A DNA stretch of 64,000 nucleotides from NCBI GenBank assembly GCA_963836425.1, contig CAWIJJ010000001.1:248001-312000 (forward strand), given 5' to 3'. Source of the stretch: CAWIJJ01 sp963836425. GTDB lineage: Bacteria; Acidobacteriota; Terriglobia; Bryobacterales; Bryobacteraceae. The notes below the pieces were generated by a model. It saw only the letters and a program-made list of their open reading frames with translations, did not search any database and was not told the origin of the DNA. This document shows positions 1 to 8,716 of this stretch, piece by piece (positions within the stretch are counted from its first letter, which is position 1; the number at the start of each line of letters is the position of its first letter). The translations under genes and the position numbers were made by a program.

Positions 1-1708
1 CAACCGCCGGCTCACGCTGGATATCGGCGCCCGCTTCTACCATTCGCCGTCCCAGGAAAACCTGAACAACAACTCGGCCGTGTTCCTGACCGACGCGTTC
101 GATTCTTCCGTAGTGCCGCGTCTGTATTACCCGTCCTGCAAATCCACCCCGGCGGCTGGCGCAGCCTGCTCGTCCGCGAACCAGATCGCTCTGGACCCGG
201 TCACTGGCTACACGACGTACCCGGCACTGGTCGGCACCTTTGTGCCGTACTCGGTAGGCGGCTATAGCAAGCAGCCGAACTACTTCAACGGCATGGTGTT
301 GGCGGACGGAACCGACCCCCGCGTTCCGAAAACCCTGTTCAGTGTCCCGGCCCTCCAGCCGGCAGTTCGGATCGGTCTCGCCTGGGACGTCTTCGGCACC
401 GGCAAAACGGCCATCCGCACCGGTTTTGGAACCTTCTACAACCGCGGCGACGGCAATATCATTATGGGCTTCGGCGGCGCACCGCCGGTCGCTTATAACC
501 GGACCATCTACTACTCCCAGATCGGCACCGTTCCGAACTTCGCCAACAGCGCGGCAGTTGCGCCCATTGGCAATGGCGGAACCACCGGCAAACAGCCGCT
601 CGAAACCGTCATGAACGGCAGCTTCGGCATCCAGCAGGCGGTCGGCTTCGGCACGATCGTGGATGCATCCTACGTGCTTTCGCTGCACCGGCACATGATC
701 CAGACCTCCGGATCGAGCACCGGCGGCGTCGGCCAGCAGTTCGTGAATTCCGTCCCCATGTACTCGCAATACGATCCGGCGAACTACAGCCCCTGGACCG
801 GCAACCTGTACAACAACGCTTCCGGCAGGAACCTGAACGACAACTACTATCGCCCGATGATGGGACTGGGCAATGTTTGGGTCGGCAGCTTCCGCGGAAG
901 CAGCAACTATCACTCGCTTCAGGTTTCCGTCCGGCGCTCCAATCGCCGCGGCCTTTCCTACGGCTTGGCGTACACGTTCTCGAAGACCATGATGTACACC
1001 GGCAACTCGGTTTACCCGACTGAATCCTACTTCAAGTACCGGTTCTACGGGCCGACCTTCAGCGGTGCTCCGCACGTCCTCGTGGCCAATTACATCTACG
1101 AAATCCCCGGCCTCGGCAAGAAGTTCAACAAGAAGCCGCTCGGCTGGGTTACCGACAATTGGACGGTTTCGGGCATCACGTCCTGGCAGAGCAACGGGAT
1201 GTACGGCGTCCCGGGTGTCTCGATTACCGGCAACAGCAGCAGCAATCCCGCTCCGAACTGGACCGGTTCGGCGGAAGGCGCGCGGCTGTTCGTGATCGGC
1301 AATCCGACCATGGCGAGCCCCACGTTCGACCACAATATCGATGCCAGCGCATTCCAGCTTCCGGTGGCGTGCAGCCAGAGCCGCCAGACGCTCGATTGCT
1401 TCGGCAACGCCGGCTCCGGCAGCATCATGTCGGTTCCGATCTGGATGAACAACTGGGACCTGACCCTGGCCAAGAACATTCCGCTCGGCGGCGAACGCCG
1501 CATGTTGACCTTCCGCGCGGAGATGTACAACCTGCCGAACCACACCCAGTTCAGCGGCATCAACAACACCCTCCAGTACGATCTCGCTTCCTATCAGAAG
1601 TGGATCGCTGGAACGGGCAGCCTGGTGCAGAGCAACTCTCAATTCGGACGCTACACCAGCGCCCGCAGCCCCCGTCAGATGGCGATGAGTCTGCGCTTCC
1701 AGTTCTAG
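1..1708 (+). CDS. TonB-dependent receptor, Oar-like, C-terminal part (5' end outside window)
   Basis: The frame is open from base 2 to the TAG at 1706-1708, so about 568 residues of the C-terminal part are visible and the plug and N-terminal domain lie upstream. The protein is rich in aromatic, Gly, Asn and Ser residues with alternating strands, such as GRRMLTFRAEMYNLPNHTQF, and ends LRFQF. A terminal Phe is the usual outer-membrane beta-barrel signature. Acidobacterial Oar-like receptors of about 1,000-1,200 residues have this composition and this ending. The expected role is TonB-driven uptake of a large substrate across the outer membrane; the substrate cannot be read from this part. A strong hairpin follows 31 bases after the stop. 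Confidence 0.85.
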   Translation, partial: NRRLTLDIGARFYHSPSQENLNNNSAVFLTDAFDSSVVPRLYYPSCKSTPAAGAACSSANQIALDPVTGYTTYPALVGTFVPYSVGGYSKQPNYFNGMVLADGTDPRVPKTLFSVPALQPAVRIGLAWDVFGTGKTAIRTGFGTFYNRGDGNIIMGFGGAPPVAYNRTIYYSQIGTVPNFANSAAVAPIGNGGTTGKQPLETVMNGSFGIQQAVGFGTIVDASYVLSLHRHMIQTSGSSTGGVGQQFVNSVPMYSQYDPANYSPWTGNLYNNASGRNLNDNYYRPMMGLGNVWVGSFRGSSNYHSLQVSVRRSNRRGLSYGLAYTFSKTMMYTGNSVYPTESYFKYRFYGPTFSGAPHVLVANYIYEIPGLGKKFNKKPLGWVTDNWTVSGITSWQSNGMYGVPGVSITGNSSSNPAPNWTGSAEGARLFVIGNPTMASPTFDHNIDASAFQLPVACSQSRQTLDCFGNAGSGSIMSVPIWMNNWDLTLAKNIPLGGERRMLTFRAEMYNLPNHTQFSGINNTLQYDLASYQKWIAGTGSLVQSNSQFGRYTSARSPRQMAMSLRFQF

Positions 1709-1739
1709 TTCAGAAGCGCAACATCTTAGCCTCTTAACC

Positions 1740-1775
1740 AAAGGGCCGCCCGCGATTCACCGCGGGCGGCCCTTT
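1740..1775. terminator. Bidirectional hairpin terminator between convergent genes
   Basis: A perfect 15-bp stem (1740-1754 with 1761-1775) closes a 6-base loop. The stem begins AAA and ends TTT, so it gives a short U-run on both strands. It lies between the TonB receptor and the convergent guanine deaminase and probably serves both. Confidence 0.85.
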
Positions 1776-1803
1776 CTGCGTCTTGAGCCCCGCCGCTCTC
1801 CTG

Positions 1804-2268
1804 TCAGTACTCCGTTTTCTCGGTATTCTTCCGCCAGGCTTCGAACGGTGTCTGTGCGTCGATATGGGGCACCCGCCGCATCGGAATTGCGCGCGCCTCC
1901 GGTGCTACCTCGATCTGGCGGTATATGAGCGAATCGTCGAAGCCGGCCTCCGCGGCATCGTCACGGCTCGCCGCAAAATAGACGATGGACGGCCGCGCCC
2001 AGAAGATCGCCCCCAGGCACATCGGGCACGGCTCGCACGAGCAGTACATTTCGCAGCCGCGAAGCTGAAAATCGCCAAGCACGCGGCACGCCTCCCGAAT
2101 CGCCACGATCTCCGCGTGCGCCGTCGGATCGTTGGTGCGCGTCACCTGGTTCGCTCCCGACGCAATCACGATTCCGTCCTTCACTACCAGCGCGGCAAAG
2201 GGACCGCCCTCGCGGAGAACGTTCTCGCGCGCCATCGCAATCGCCTGCTCGAGAAAAACTTTTTCCAT
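1804..2268 (-). CDS. guaD: Guanine deaminase, cytidine-deaminase fold
   Basis: The protein has 154 residues, the usual length of bacterial GuaD (about 156 in Bacillus). The zinc site is complete: H51-A-E53, with E53 as the catalytic acid, and the P80-C81-P82-M83-C84 motif. The GuaD-specific stretches SNDPTAHAE-like (TNDPTAHAE), AGFDDSLIY and the C-terminal FEAWRKNTEKTEY separate it from tRNA adenosine deaminase TadA and from cytosine deaminases. It converts guanine to xanthine and ammonia in the cytoplasm. ATG start; the upstream Shine-Dalgarno is weak. It is a lone gene on this strand, 166 bases downstream of the homogentisate dioxygenase gene. TadA-like activity is a less likely alternative. 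Confidence 0.87.
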   Translation of the reverse strand: MEKVFLEQAIAMARENVLREGGPFAALVVKDGIVIASGANQVTRTNDPTAHAEIVAIREACRVLGDFQLRGCEMYCSCEPCPMCLGAIFWARPSIVYFAASRDDAAEAGFDDSLIYRQIEVAPEARAIPMRRVPHIDAQTPFEAWRKNTEKTEY

Positions 2269-2434
2269 TCGATTGGACTTCGCCGGTCCGCCAACCAGAT
2301 TACAACTTCCTCTAACCCCCTGCCCGCGCGCTTCCCGGGTGTCTACATTTTTCTGTCGCGTCCAGGAGTCCAGAAGCGGCGGGGCGCCGACCGGCTTGGG
2401 TCCAACTAAGAGCCTCAGGACAAGCGCCGGGCTT

Positions 2435-3538
2435 TCATTTTGCCTCCTTCCAGCTCGCCCAGTATTCCTGCCACTCTACCTGTTCTCCCGCGGGCAGCAC
2501 ACGGATCGGGTTCAAGCCGTCCAGCATCACCGCGCATTCATCCGTTTCTGTTTTCTTGTGCTGGTTCGCCAGCGCTTTGGGATGCGGACCGTGGTGAATC
2601 CCGCGCGGATGCAGCGTGGCATATCCCGACTTCACATTGTCGCGGCTGAAGAAGTCGCCATCGTGATAAAACAGAAACTCGTCGTAATCGGTATTGCGAT
2701 GAAAGAACGGCACCCGCAGCGCTTCGGGGTCCTGTTCGAGCGGCCGCGGCAGGAACGTGCAGACCACCGCCCCTTCGGTCAGAAACGTGGTGTGGGCGCT
2801 GGGAGGAAGGTGCGCCCGCGGGCTCATGATCGGCCGTATGTCCCGGATGTTGATCTTCCACACGGTCAGATCGCCCTTCCACCCCACCACATCCATCGGA
2901 TTGAACGGGTAGAAGACTTTTGAGATCTCGTCGTCCACTTTGATCCGCACCTCCCATTCGCCGTCTTCGTCCAAACGGGGCGCGGGCTCGGGGGTCGTGA
3001 TCATCCCCGGGTCGTATAGCGCATGCTGCCCGATCAGCCCTTTCTCCGGTTGGTTGAACTCGCTTCTCGACTGGACGATGAGGAAGAAATTGTCTTCCGT
3101 TTCCGGCAGCAGACGGTAGGTCACCGCTCGCGGGATTACCAGGTAGTCGCCTTTTTCGAAGCGCAGCGGCCCGAAATCCGTTTCGATGGTGCCGGCGCCG
3201 CGATGCACGAACAGCAGTTCGTCGCCGTCCGCATTCCGGTAATAGAACGGCATGGGCCGGCTTCTTCGGGAAACTGACAATTTCACGTCCTGGTTGCCCA
3301 GAAAAGCCACCGGCGCGCCCTGAGGATCGGAGCAGTCGCTGGGGGTGAGCCGGTTCAGGTCGAAGAGATGCGGACGGAGTTTGCCTTCGAAGCGCGTCCA
3401 GCCGGTCGGCGGATGCGCGTGATAAAGGTGTGCGCTCTTGCCGAAAAAGCCTTTTCGCCCGTGCTCCTCCTCAAACGTACCTTCAGGGAGCCCCACGTGC
3501 GCCTGACCGGCGAACCTGCCTTTCTTGAGCGGATACAT
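2435..3538 (-). CDS. hmgA: Homogentisate 1,2-dioxygenase
   Basis: A 367-residue cupin-fold non-haem iron ring-cleavage enzyme that opens homogentisate to maleylacetoacetate, the third step of tyrosine breakdown. Visible family features are the N-terminal HARKGFFGKSAHLYH-like segment (HGRKGFFGKSAHLYH), ELLFVHRGAGTIETDFG, and the metal region FFHRNTDYDEF followed by IHHGPHP, which supply the His/Glu/His iron ligands. It is shorter than the human or Pseudomonas enzyme (about 430-445), as in other compact bacterial HGDs. The ATG at 3538 has a good Shine-Dalgarno, AGGAGAG, 5 bases upstream. It lies 145 bases downstream of the 4-hydroxyphenylpyruvate dioxygenase gene, which makes its substrate, so co-transcription is likely. 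Confidence 0.93.
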   Translation of the reverse strand: MYPLKKGRFAGQAHVGLPEGTFEEEHGRKGFFGKSAHLYHAHPPTGWTRFEGKLRPHLFDLNRLTPSDCSDPQGAPVAFLGNQDVKLSVSRRSRPMPFYYRNADGDELLFVHRGAGTIETDFGPLRFEKGDYLVIPRAVTYRLLPETEDNFFLIVQSRSEFNQPEKGLIGQHALYDPGMITTPEPAPRLDEDGEWEVRIKVDDEISKVFYPFNPMDVVGWKGDLTVWKINIRDIRPIMSPRAHLPPSAHTTFLTEGAVVCTFLPRPLEQDPEALRVPFFHRNTDYDEFLFYHDGDFFSRDNVKSGYATLHPRGIHHGPHPKALANQHKKTETDECAVMLDGLNPIRVLPAGEQVEWQEYWASWKEAK

Positions 3539-3608
3539 AAATCTCTCCTGAATCTCAGGATAACGAGGTTGGATCGGGAAGAGGGCTGGAGGCGATCAGG
3601 AATGAGGA

Positions 3609-3631
3609 GGAACCTCACAATCGGAGGTTCC
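3609..3631. other. Perfect 8-bp inverted repeat in the hppD-hmgA spacer
   Basis: GGAACCTC (3609-3616) and GAGGTTCC (3624-3631) flank a 7-base loop, in the 145-base gap between the two dioxygenase genes. No U-run follows on the minus strand. It could be an RNA-processing hairpin or an operator half-site pair; the sequence alone does not decide. Confidence 0.35.
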
Positions 3632-3683
3632 CCTGAATGAAAAACTGATTGCTTGGGCTGCCCCTCTGGTGTCCCAAAGGGCG

Positions 3684-4812
3684 CTAGAGGTTGCCCCGCC
3701 GCTCCTGCTCCCGCTCGATCGCCTCGAAAAGCGCCTTGAAGTTCCCCTTGCCGAAACTCCGGCTGCCCTTCCTCTGGATGATCTCGTAGAACACCGTCGG
3801 ACGGTCCTCCACGGGACGCGTGAAGATCTGCAGCATGTAGCCTTCGTCGTCGCGGTCCACCAGGATCCCCAACTCGCGAAGAGCCCCCATCGGCTCATCG
3901 ATCGGTCCCACGCGGGATGCCAGATCCTCGTAATATGTCCCCGGTACGCGCAGAAAATCCACACCCTGCTGTCGCAACGCCTCCACGGTCGCAATAATGT
4001 CCGGCGTCGCCATCGCGATGTGCTGCACCCCGGGCCCGTGATAGAACTCCAGGTATTCCTCGATCTGCGACTTGCGTTTCCCCTCCGCCGGTTCGTTGAT
4101 CGGAAATTTCACCCGTTCGTTGCCGTTCGACATCACCTTCGACATCAGCGCCGAATACTCCGTCGAAATGTCCTTATCGTCAAAATGCTTGAACATCCGG
4201 AAACCCATGACGTCCCGGTAGAAATCCACCCACCGGTTCATCTCGCCCCAGCCGACGTTCCCCACCATGTGATCCACATGTTGGAGTCCCACGGGACGAG
4301 CCAGCGCGTCGGGGCGCGTCACCGCTTCGAAGCCGGGCAGAAACGGCCCCCGGTATTTTCCCCGCTCCACGAAGGTGTGGATCGTGTCCCCATAGGTCGC
4401 GATCGCCGAAAGCTTTACCTCGCCGTTTCCATCCGACAGTGTCTCCGGAGGACGCACGCTGCGCGCTCCCCGCTCCACCGTCGCGCGACCACGCCGCCTC
4501 CGCGTCGTCCACCCAAAGCGCGATGTCCCGCACGCCGTCGCCATGCACCCGGACATGGTCCTGGATCGGATGATCGGGATGCAGCGCGGTGGTCAGCACA
4601 AAGCGGATCTTGTTCTGCACCAGCACGTACGAAACGCGGTCCCGCGTACCGGTTTCCGGCCCCCGGTAGGCGGCCAGTTCGAAGCCGAATGCGGTGCGGT
4701 AGAAATGGGCCGCCTGGCGCGCGTTGCCCACCCAGAATTCTACGTAATCGGTGCCGTTCAAGGGCAGGAAGTCGCGCTCAACCGGCGCCGTTCGTTCCAT
4801 GGTTTCCGGCAT
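3684..4812 (-). CDS. hpd: 4-hydroxyphenylpyruvate dioxygenase, interrupted by a +1 frameshift
   Basis: This enzyme converts 4-hydroxyphenylpyruvate to homogentisate. The N-terminal half runs in one frame from the ATG at 4812 (PLNGTDYVEFWVGNARQAAHF, through DIALWVDDAEAAW). The C-terminal half continues in another frame from about 4482 (RATVERGARSVRPPET, to the stop at 3684). Removing one base at 4482-4490 joins them into about 375 residues, the normal length. All three iron ligands are intact in the second frame: His in VDHMVGNV, His in GVQHIAMATPD, Glu in VFYEIIQRKG. GAGGAGA lies just before the ATG. The start overlaps the end of the aminotransferase gene by 35 bases, so the two are probably translationally coupled. 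Read as sequenced, the enzyme would be dead; a consensus error is more likely, because nothing else in the gene has decayed. Confidence 0.88.
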
Positions 4813-5890
4813 AGGTTCTCCTCATTGCCTCCACGCACATCTGGTTCTCCTGGTCCGTTCCTGTAGAGATGCGAATGCAGGCGGGCAGCCCGAACGCTCT
4901 GAGCGGCCGCACCACGACCCCCTGCTTCAGCGTCTCCTCGAAAATCCGGCCGGCCTCCTGTTCCGAGGGCAGCACCACCATTACGAAATTCGCCTCCGAT
5001 GGCACAACCGAATAGCCTGCCTCAGCCAGGCCTGCGGTCAGGTACCGCAACCCCCGCGCGTTCAGTTCGAGCGACCGGTGCAGAAATTCCTTGTCCGCCA
5101 GCGCGGCAATTCCGGCCGCCTGCGCGGGCGTCGAAGGTTCGAACGGCAGTTTCACCTTGAGCAGGTTGCGGATCAGTTCCTCGTGCGCGAAGCCGTACCC
5201 GATGCGCGCCCCCGCCAGCCCGTAGATCTTGGAAAACGTGCGCAGGGTGATCACGTTGTCGTAGCGGTAGTGCATCGAGTCCGGATATTTCGGATTATCC
5301 TTGGCGTACTCGAAATACGCTTCGTCCAGGATGATCAGCACGCGCTCGGGAACGTGATGGTAAAACGCGTCGAACTGCTGCTTGCTGAAGATCGTGCCCG
5401 TGGGATTGTTGGGGTTCGCCAGATAAATGATCTTGGTGTTTTCGTTGATCGCCTTGGCGAGCGCCGGAAGGTCGTAGTGCCAGTCGCGGTACGGCACCGT
5501 CCGGTACTTCACCCCGCGCGACCGCGCCAGCACCTGAAATCCGATAAAGGCCGCCTCCGTGGTGAGCACTTCGTCTTCATCGCAGAGGAAGGCGCGGATG
5601 ATGTTCGACATGATCCCTTCCGACCCGCTGCCGGCGATCACGTTGTCCACCTTCAGTTCGAATTCCGCCGCCAGCACCTCGCGCAGATGCAATCCGCCAT
5701 TCGGGTACAGGTGCAGCCCGCCCAGCGTCCGCGCGATCGCCTCCACGGCCTTCGGCGAAGCCCCTAAAGGGTTTTCGTTCGAGGCCAGCTTGGCAATCCG
5801 CTCCAGGTGGTACTGCTGCCGGACCGATTCAACGGTGCGGCCCGCTTCATAGGGGCGGAGCGACTCGATATAGGGAGGGACTAGCGGCAC
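4778..5890 (-). CDS. hisC: Histidinol-phosphate / aromatic amino acid aminotransferase, class I PLP
   Basis: A 370-residue HisC-type aminotransferase. It shows the typical opening MPLVPPYIESLRPYEAG, the LASNENPLG motif, NPNNPTG, the DEAYFEYA motif and the PLP lysine in TFSKIYGLAGARIGYG. The family start matches the GTG at 5890; the frame stays open further upstream but that part reads as non-family sequence antisense to the neighbouring TPR gene. HisC enzymes convert imidazole-acetol phosphate to histidinol phosphate, and several also transaminate tyrosine and phenylalanine. Because it overlaps the 4-hydroxyphenylpyruvate dioxygenase gene by 35 bases, and homogentisate dioxygenase follows, a tyrosine aminotransferase role is the better inference here. 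No his gene is nearby. Confidence 0.85.
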   Translation of the reverse strand: MPLVPPYIESLRPYEAGRTVESVRQQYHLERIAKLASNENPLGASPKAVEAIARTLGGLHLYPNGGLHLREVLAAEFELKVDNVIAGSGSEGIMSNIIRAFLCDEDEVLTTEAAFIGFQVLARSRGVKYRTVPYRDWHYDLPALAKAINENTKIIYLANPNNPTGTIFSKQQFDAFYHHVPERVLIILDEAYFEYAKDNPKYPDSMHYRYDNVITLRTFSKIYGLAGARIGYGFAHEELIRNLLKVKLPFEPSTPAQAAGIAALADKEFLHRSLELNARGLRYLTAGLAEAGYSVVPSEANFVMVVLPSEQEAGRIFEETLKQGVVVRPLRAFGLPACIRISTGTDQENQMCVEAMRRTYAGNHGTNGAG

Positions 5891-5955
5891 TACCGATATT
5901 GTACTGAAACACCACGGCGCGGTTGTGTCTTGCTCCGTCCATTGCCCGAAACGGA

Positions 5956-6939
5956 TCAGCGGAAGGAGGAGACGTCCACCGTCATGCCGCGGCCGCTCGC
6001 CAGATTGTGGTCCTGTAGCACCCGCCGCGCCTCCGCGGCCAGTGTCTTCGCACGCCGCTTGTCGCCCTGCGCCTTGACGCAGCCGGCATAATTCAGCAGC
6101 ACCTGCGCATAAAGAGGATGCTCGGTTCCAAGCCTCTTTTCGGCAATCGCCAGGGCGCGCTCGAAGAACGGCGCGGCCGCTTCCGGCTTGTCCATCAGAT
6201 CGTAGGTCGTGCCCACGTTGTTGAGAGGCCGGATCAACTCCGGATGGTCGGGCCCCCTCTCGGCTTCCATCAGGCGGACACATTGCAGCAGCAGGTCGAT
6301 GGCCTCCTGCTTTCTTCCCTGCGCGCGCCGGACCCCGGCCAGGTTGTTCACGGCCGCCCCCAGTTTGCCGCCCCGCTGCGGATCCCTCGCGAAGGCCTCC
6401 ATTGCCTGCTTCAGCAGCACCTCGGCTTCGGACAGGCGATTGGAGTGCAGCAGCAGTTCACCGAGCGAATTGCGGGCAGATGCCAGGCGCTGTTCGGGAA
6501 CCACGGGCAGGGAAGTGTAGATGCCGATGGCTTCGCGAATCATCCCCTCCGCCGCTTTCACCTGCCGCCCCTCTTCGGCCAGATCCGTTCCTAAGTTGGC
6601 CAGCACCACGGCATAGTCTTCATTGTTCTTGCCTCGCACCTGCTCGATCACCGCCAGCGATCGCCGGTACTGGTGAATGGCCTGCGGAAACTGTCCCAGG
6701 TCTTTGTAAAGGATGGCGAGAGCGTTGTAGATAGAACCGAGACCCATACTGGGCGGTCCGGCTTCGGCCACCCGCGCGGCCTGGAGAAACGAATCGAGCG
6801 CCGCCTGAAAATTACCAGCTCGTTGCAACGCGGCGCCATTCGCAGCGTACGTCTGCCAATCCGCTGTCTGCGCGAAACCCTGTGCCGCACACCCTCCTGC
6901 CAGCACGCACACTACGAACGCTCGTATCATAATTCGCAC
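5956..6939 (-). CDS. Secreted TPR protein, kinesin-light-chain-type repeats
   Basis: A 327-residue protein with an N-terminal signal peptide (MRIMIRAFVVCVLAGGCAAQ, likely cleavage near GFAQ-TADW). About six tetratricopeptide repeats follow, recognisable in ALAILYKDLGQFPQAIHQYR, NVGTTYDLMDKPEAAAPFFE and VLLNYAGCVKAQGDKRRAKT. The 42-residue spacing and the LG.EHP linkers (KRLGTEHPLYAQVL) are the kinesin-light-chain TPR type. The expected role is protein-protein contact in the periplasm; no enzymatic domain is visible. It lies 65 bases upstream of the aminotransferase gene on the same strand, so it may share its transcript, but a functional link to tyrosine degradation cannot be shown. Confidence 0.8.
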   Translation of the reverse strand: MRIMIRAFVVCVLAGGCAAQGFAQTADWQTYAANGAALQRAGNFQAALDSFLQAARVAEAGPPSMGLGSIYNALAILYKDLGQFPQAIHQYRRSLAVIEQVRGKNNEDYAVVLANLGTDLAEEGRQVKAAEGMIREAIGIYTSLPVVPEQRLASARNSLGELLLHSNRLSEAEVLLKQAMEAFARDPQRGGKLGAAVNNLAGVRRAQGRKQEAIDLLLQCVRLMEAERGPDHPELIRPLNNVGTTYDLMDKPEAAAPFFERALAIAEKRLGTEHPLYAQVLLNYAGCVKAQGDKRRAKTLAAEARRVLQDHNLASGRGMTVDVSSFR

Positions 6940-6955
6940 TCCGGAAAAAGCAGAA

Positions 6956-6986
6956 GGCCGCAGCCGGTAGTGACCCGGCGGCGGCC
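6956..6986 (-). terminator. Hairpin terminator upstream of the TPR gene
   Basis: A 12-bp stem with one mismatch (6956-6967 with 6975-6986) closes a 7-base loop. On the minus strand it is followed by TTCTGCTTTTT, so it would end transcripts arriving from the small gene at 7044-7250. Confidence 0.5.
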
Positions 6987-7043
6987 TCCAATTGTTTTGG
7001 TCAGCCTCGCAGTCCCTGTGAAGGGTTCCCGTGGAAACGCTTG

Positions 7044-7250
7044 TTACCGTTCGCGGCTGAATCTCACCTTCCGGCGCGTCACTTCAGCCAGCACAGGCAC
7101 CCCGTCCTGAATGCTCAAACGCTCGATTTCTCCAAATTTCAGTTCCCGGCAGTAGCGAATCAATTCCTGCCACGCCGCCGGCAACTGATCCTCGCGATCG
7201 GATGCTGACGGCATCGAAACCGGTTGCCGCCGTTCCTCTCTTCCGGCCAT
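7044..7250 (-). CDS. Small YezD/DUF2292-like protein
   Basis: A 68-residue protein whose C-terminal half (WQELIRYCRELKFGEIERLS, then IQDGVPVLAEVTRRKVRF) resembles the DUF2292/YezD family: a short helix, then FGEI and a DG-turn between two strands. Family members are 50-65 residues long and have no known function. The ATG at 7250 is chosen because an in-frame TTG at 7334 only adds basic, low-complexity sequence; neither start has a clear Shine-Dalgarno. In some bacteria this family sits near sulfur-metabolism genes, but no such gene is present here. Confidence 0.45.
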   Translation of the reverse strand: MAGREERRQPVSMPSASDREDQLPAAWQELIRYCRELKFGEIERLSIQDGVPVLAEVTRRKVRFSRER

Positions 7251-7437
7251 TCGGGCCCACCCTTTTTTGAAGCGCCATCCCCTCTTGTTCCCGGCGCTAT
7301 TGCATAGACGCGACGGCCTCCGCAAGGTTAGCAACCCGTCTGTGCGTCCAGGTCCACTGCGGCTCCGCCGGCCTTGCGCCGCAGCGTGCCGGGGGTTATG
7401 CTGATTTCGGACTCAAAGGTCCGGACGGGAGCTTGCA

Positions 7438-7923
7438 ATGATGATCTGGCTTCTTCTCTTCATGGCGCAATCCGCGGCGCCGTCTCAAATCGAACGTGGC
7501 GAGGCGCTGTTTATGGATCCGGCCACCGGGTGCGCCTCCTGTCACGCTCTGAAAGGGAAAGGCACGGCGGTCGGTCCCGACCTCCGCGATATCGCCCGGC
7601 TCAGCGCCAAAGGCATTGCGATGGCGATACACTCCACCGTGACGCAATACGTCCAGGCGGCCAAACTGAAAACGGGAGAGTCCTTTCCCGCCTACGTGGC
7701 CAAAGGGGAAGGGACAACGCTGACGGTTTGGGATCTCTCGAAGAACCCGCCCGAAGCCCACAAGGTTGCCAAAGAGGATGTGACCCTCTCCTCCAATCAA
7801 AGCTGGAAGCACCCGCCCGCCGGACAGAAATTCACTGACGAGCAACTGGCGGACATCGTGGCGTACGTTAAGTTCGCCGGTGCCAACAGCCGCGCCACCG
7901 TGACGCCCGAAGAGATCCGTTAG
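7438..7923 (+). CDS. Secreted class I c-type cytochrome
   Basis: A 161-residue protein with a short hydrophobic leader (MMIWLLLFMAQSAA) and one haem-binding motif, C32-A-S-C35-H36. GPDLRDIARL follows, as in the haem domains common in Acidobacteria and Planctomycetes, and a C-terminal helix FTDEQLADIVAYVKF closes the fold. It should carry one covalent haem in the periplasm and transfer electrons; the partner is unknown. ATGATG start, with GGGAG upstream at good spacing. The axial methionine is not obvious, so the sixth ligand is uncertain. The next gene begins 44 bases downstream. Confidence 0.8.
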   Translation: MMIWLLLFMAQSAAPSQIERGEALFMDPATGCASCHALKGKGTAVGPDLRDIARLSAKGIAMAIHSTVTQYVQAAKLKTGESFPAYVAKGEGTTLTVWDLSKNPPEAHKVAKEDVTLSSNQSWKHPPAGQKFTDEQLADIVAYVKFAGANSRATVTPEEIR

Positions 7924-7967
7924 AGCCGGTAGCGCCTCCTGTCCGCTATCATCGTCTCAGGAGGGGC

Positions 7968-8708
7968 ATGGCAGAGGCGCGCTTCCGGTTCTACGCGGAG
8001 CTGAACGATTTTCTTCCGGCCGCCCGCCGCGGCGTCGAGTTCGCGCACCGCTTTCTCGAAGGCGCCACTGTGATGGATCGCATCGAATCGCTCGGAGTGC
8101 CCCACACCGAGGTGGACCTGGTCCTGATCAACAGCGTGCCGGCCGAACCTGCCCGCCGTCTCGCCGATGGCGACCGCGTCAGCGTCTATCCGGTTTTCGA
8201 AGCGTTCGACCTTGCCGGCGTGACCCGCGTCCGCCCCGAGCCCCTGCGCGACCCGAAATTCGTTCTCGACGTTCACCTCGGCCGGCTCGCCACTTACCTG
8301 CGCGTCGCGGGATTCGACACGCTCTACCGCAATTGCTGCACCGATGAAGAACTCGCTGCGACTTCGCGCACCACCGGACGCATTCTCCTCACCCGCGATG
8401 TCGGCCTGTTGAAGCGCGGCGAGGTGACCCACGGCTATTTCGTGCGCGAAACCGATGCGCGCCGCCAGTTCGCCGAAATCGTACGCCGCTTTCATCTGAA
8501 GAGGCTCGTGAAGCCCTTCTGCCGCTGCTCCCGCTGCAACAGCCCGCTCGAGCCGCGCGCCAGGGAAGATGTGCTGCAACGTCTGCCCGGACGCACCGCG
8601 GCCCTGTTTGACGACTTTCTCGAATGCCCGGGCTGCGGCCGCATCTTCTGGAAAGGCAGCCACTACCGTCACATGCGGCAATTTCTGGAATCTGAGGGCT
8701 TATACTGA
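7968..8708 (+). CDS. Mut7-C RNase-domain protein with N-terminal ubiquitin-like domain
   Basis: A 246-residue protein in two parts. Residues 1-80 form a MoaD/ThiS-like beta-grasp domain (Mut7-C ubiquitin type), including LINSVPAEPARRLADGDRVS. From about residue 90 the Mut7-C RNase (PIN-like) domain begins: KFVLDVHLGRLATYLRVAGF, then RILLTRDVGLL with the acidic residues expected of the active site. A zinc ribbon formed by CSRC and CPGC follows, with the ending WKGSHYRHM. This architecture is widespread in bacteria but its RNA substrate is not established. A strong AGGAGG precedes the ATG. The sensor kinase gene starts 8 bases after the stop. Confidence 0.87.
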   Translation: MAEARFRFYAELNDFLPAARRGVEFAHRFLEGATVMDRIESLGVPHTEVDLVLINSVPAEPARRLADGDRVSVYPVFEAFDLAGVTRVRPEPLRDPKFVLDVHLGRLATYLRVAGFDTLYRNCCTDEELAATSRTTGRILLTRDVGLLKRGEVTHGYFVRETDARRQFAEIVRRFHLKRLVKPFCRCSRCNSPLEPRAREDVLQRLPGRTAALFDDFLECPGCGRIFWKGSHYRHMRQFLESEGLY

Positions 8709-8716
8709 AAGCGACC

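Noticed and set aside
5891..6283. An N-terminal extension of the aminotransferase by 130 residues
   Set aside because: The added residues lie opposite to and within the TPR gene in another frame and match no aminotransferase; the family start fits the GTG at 5890.
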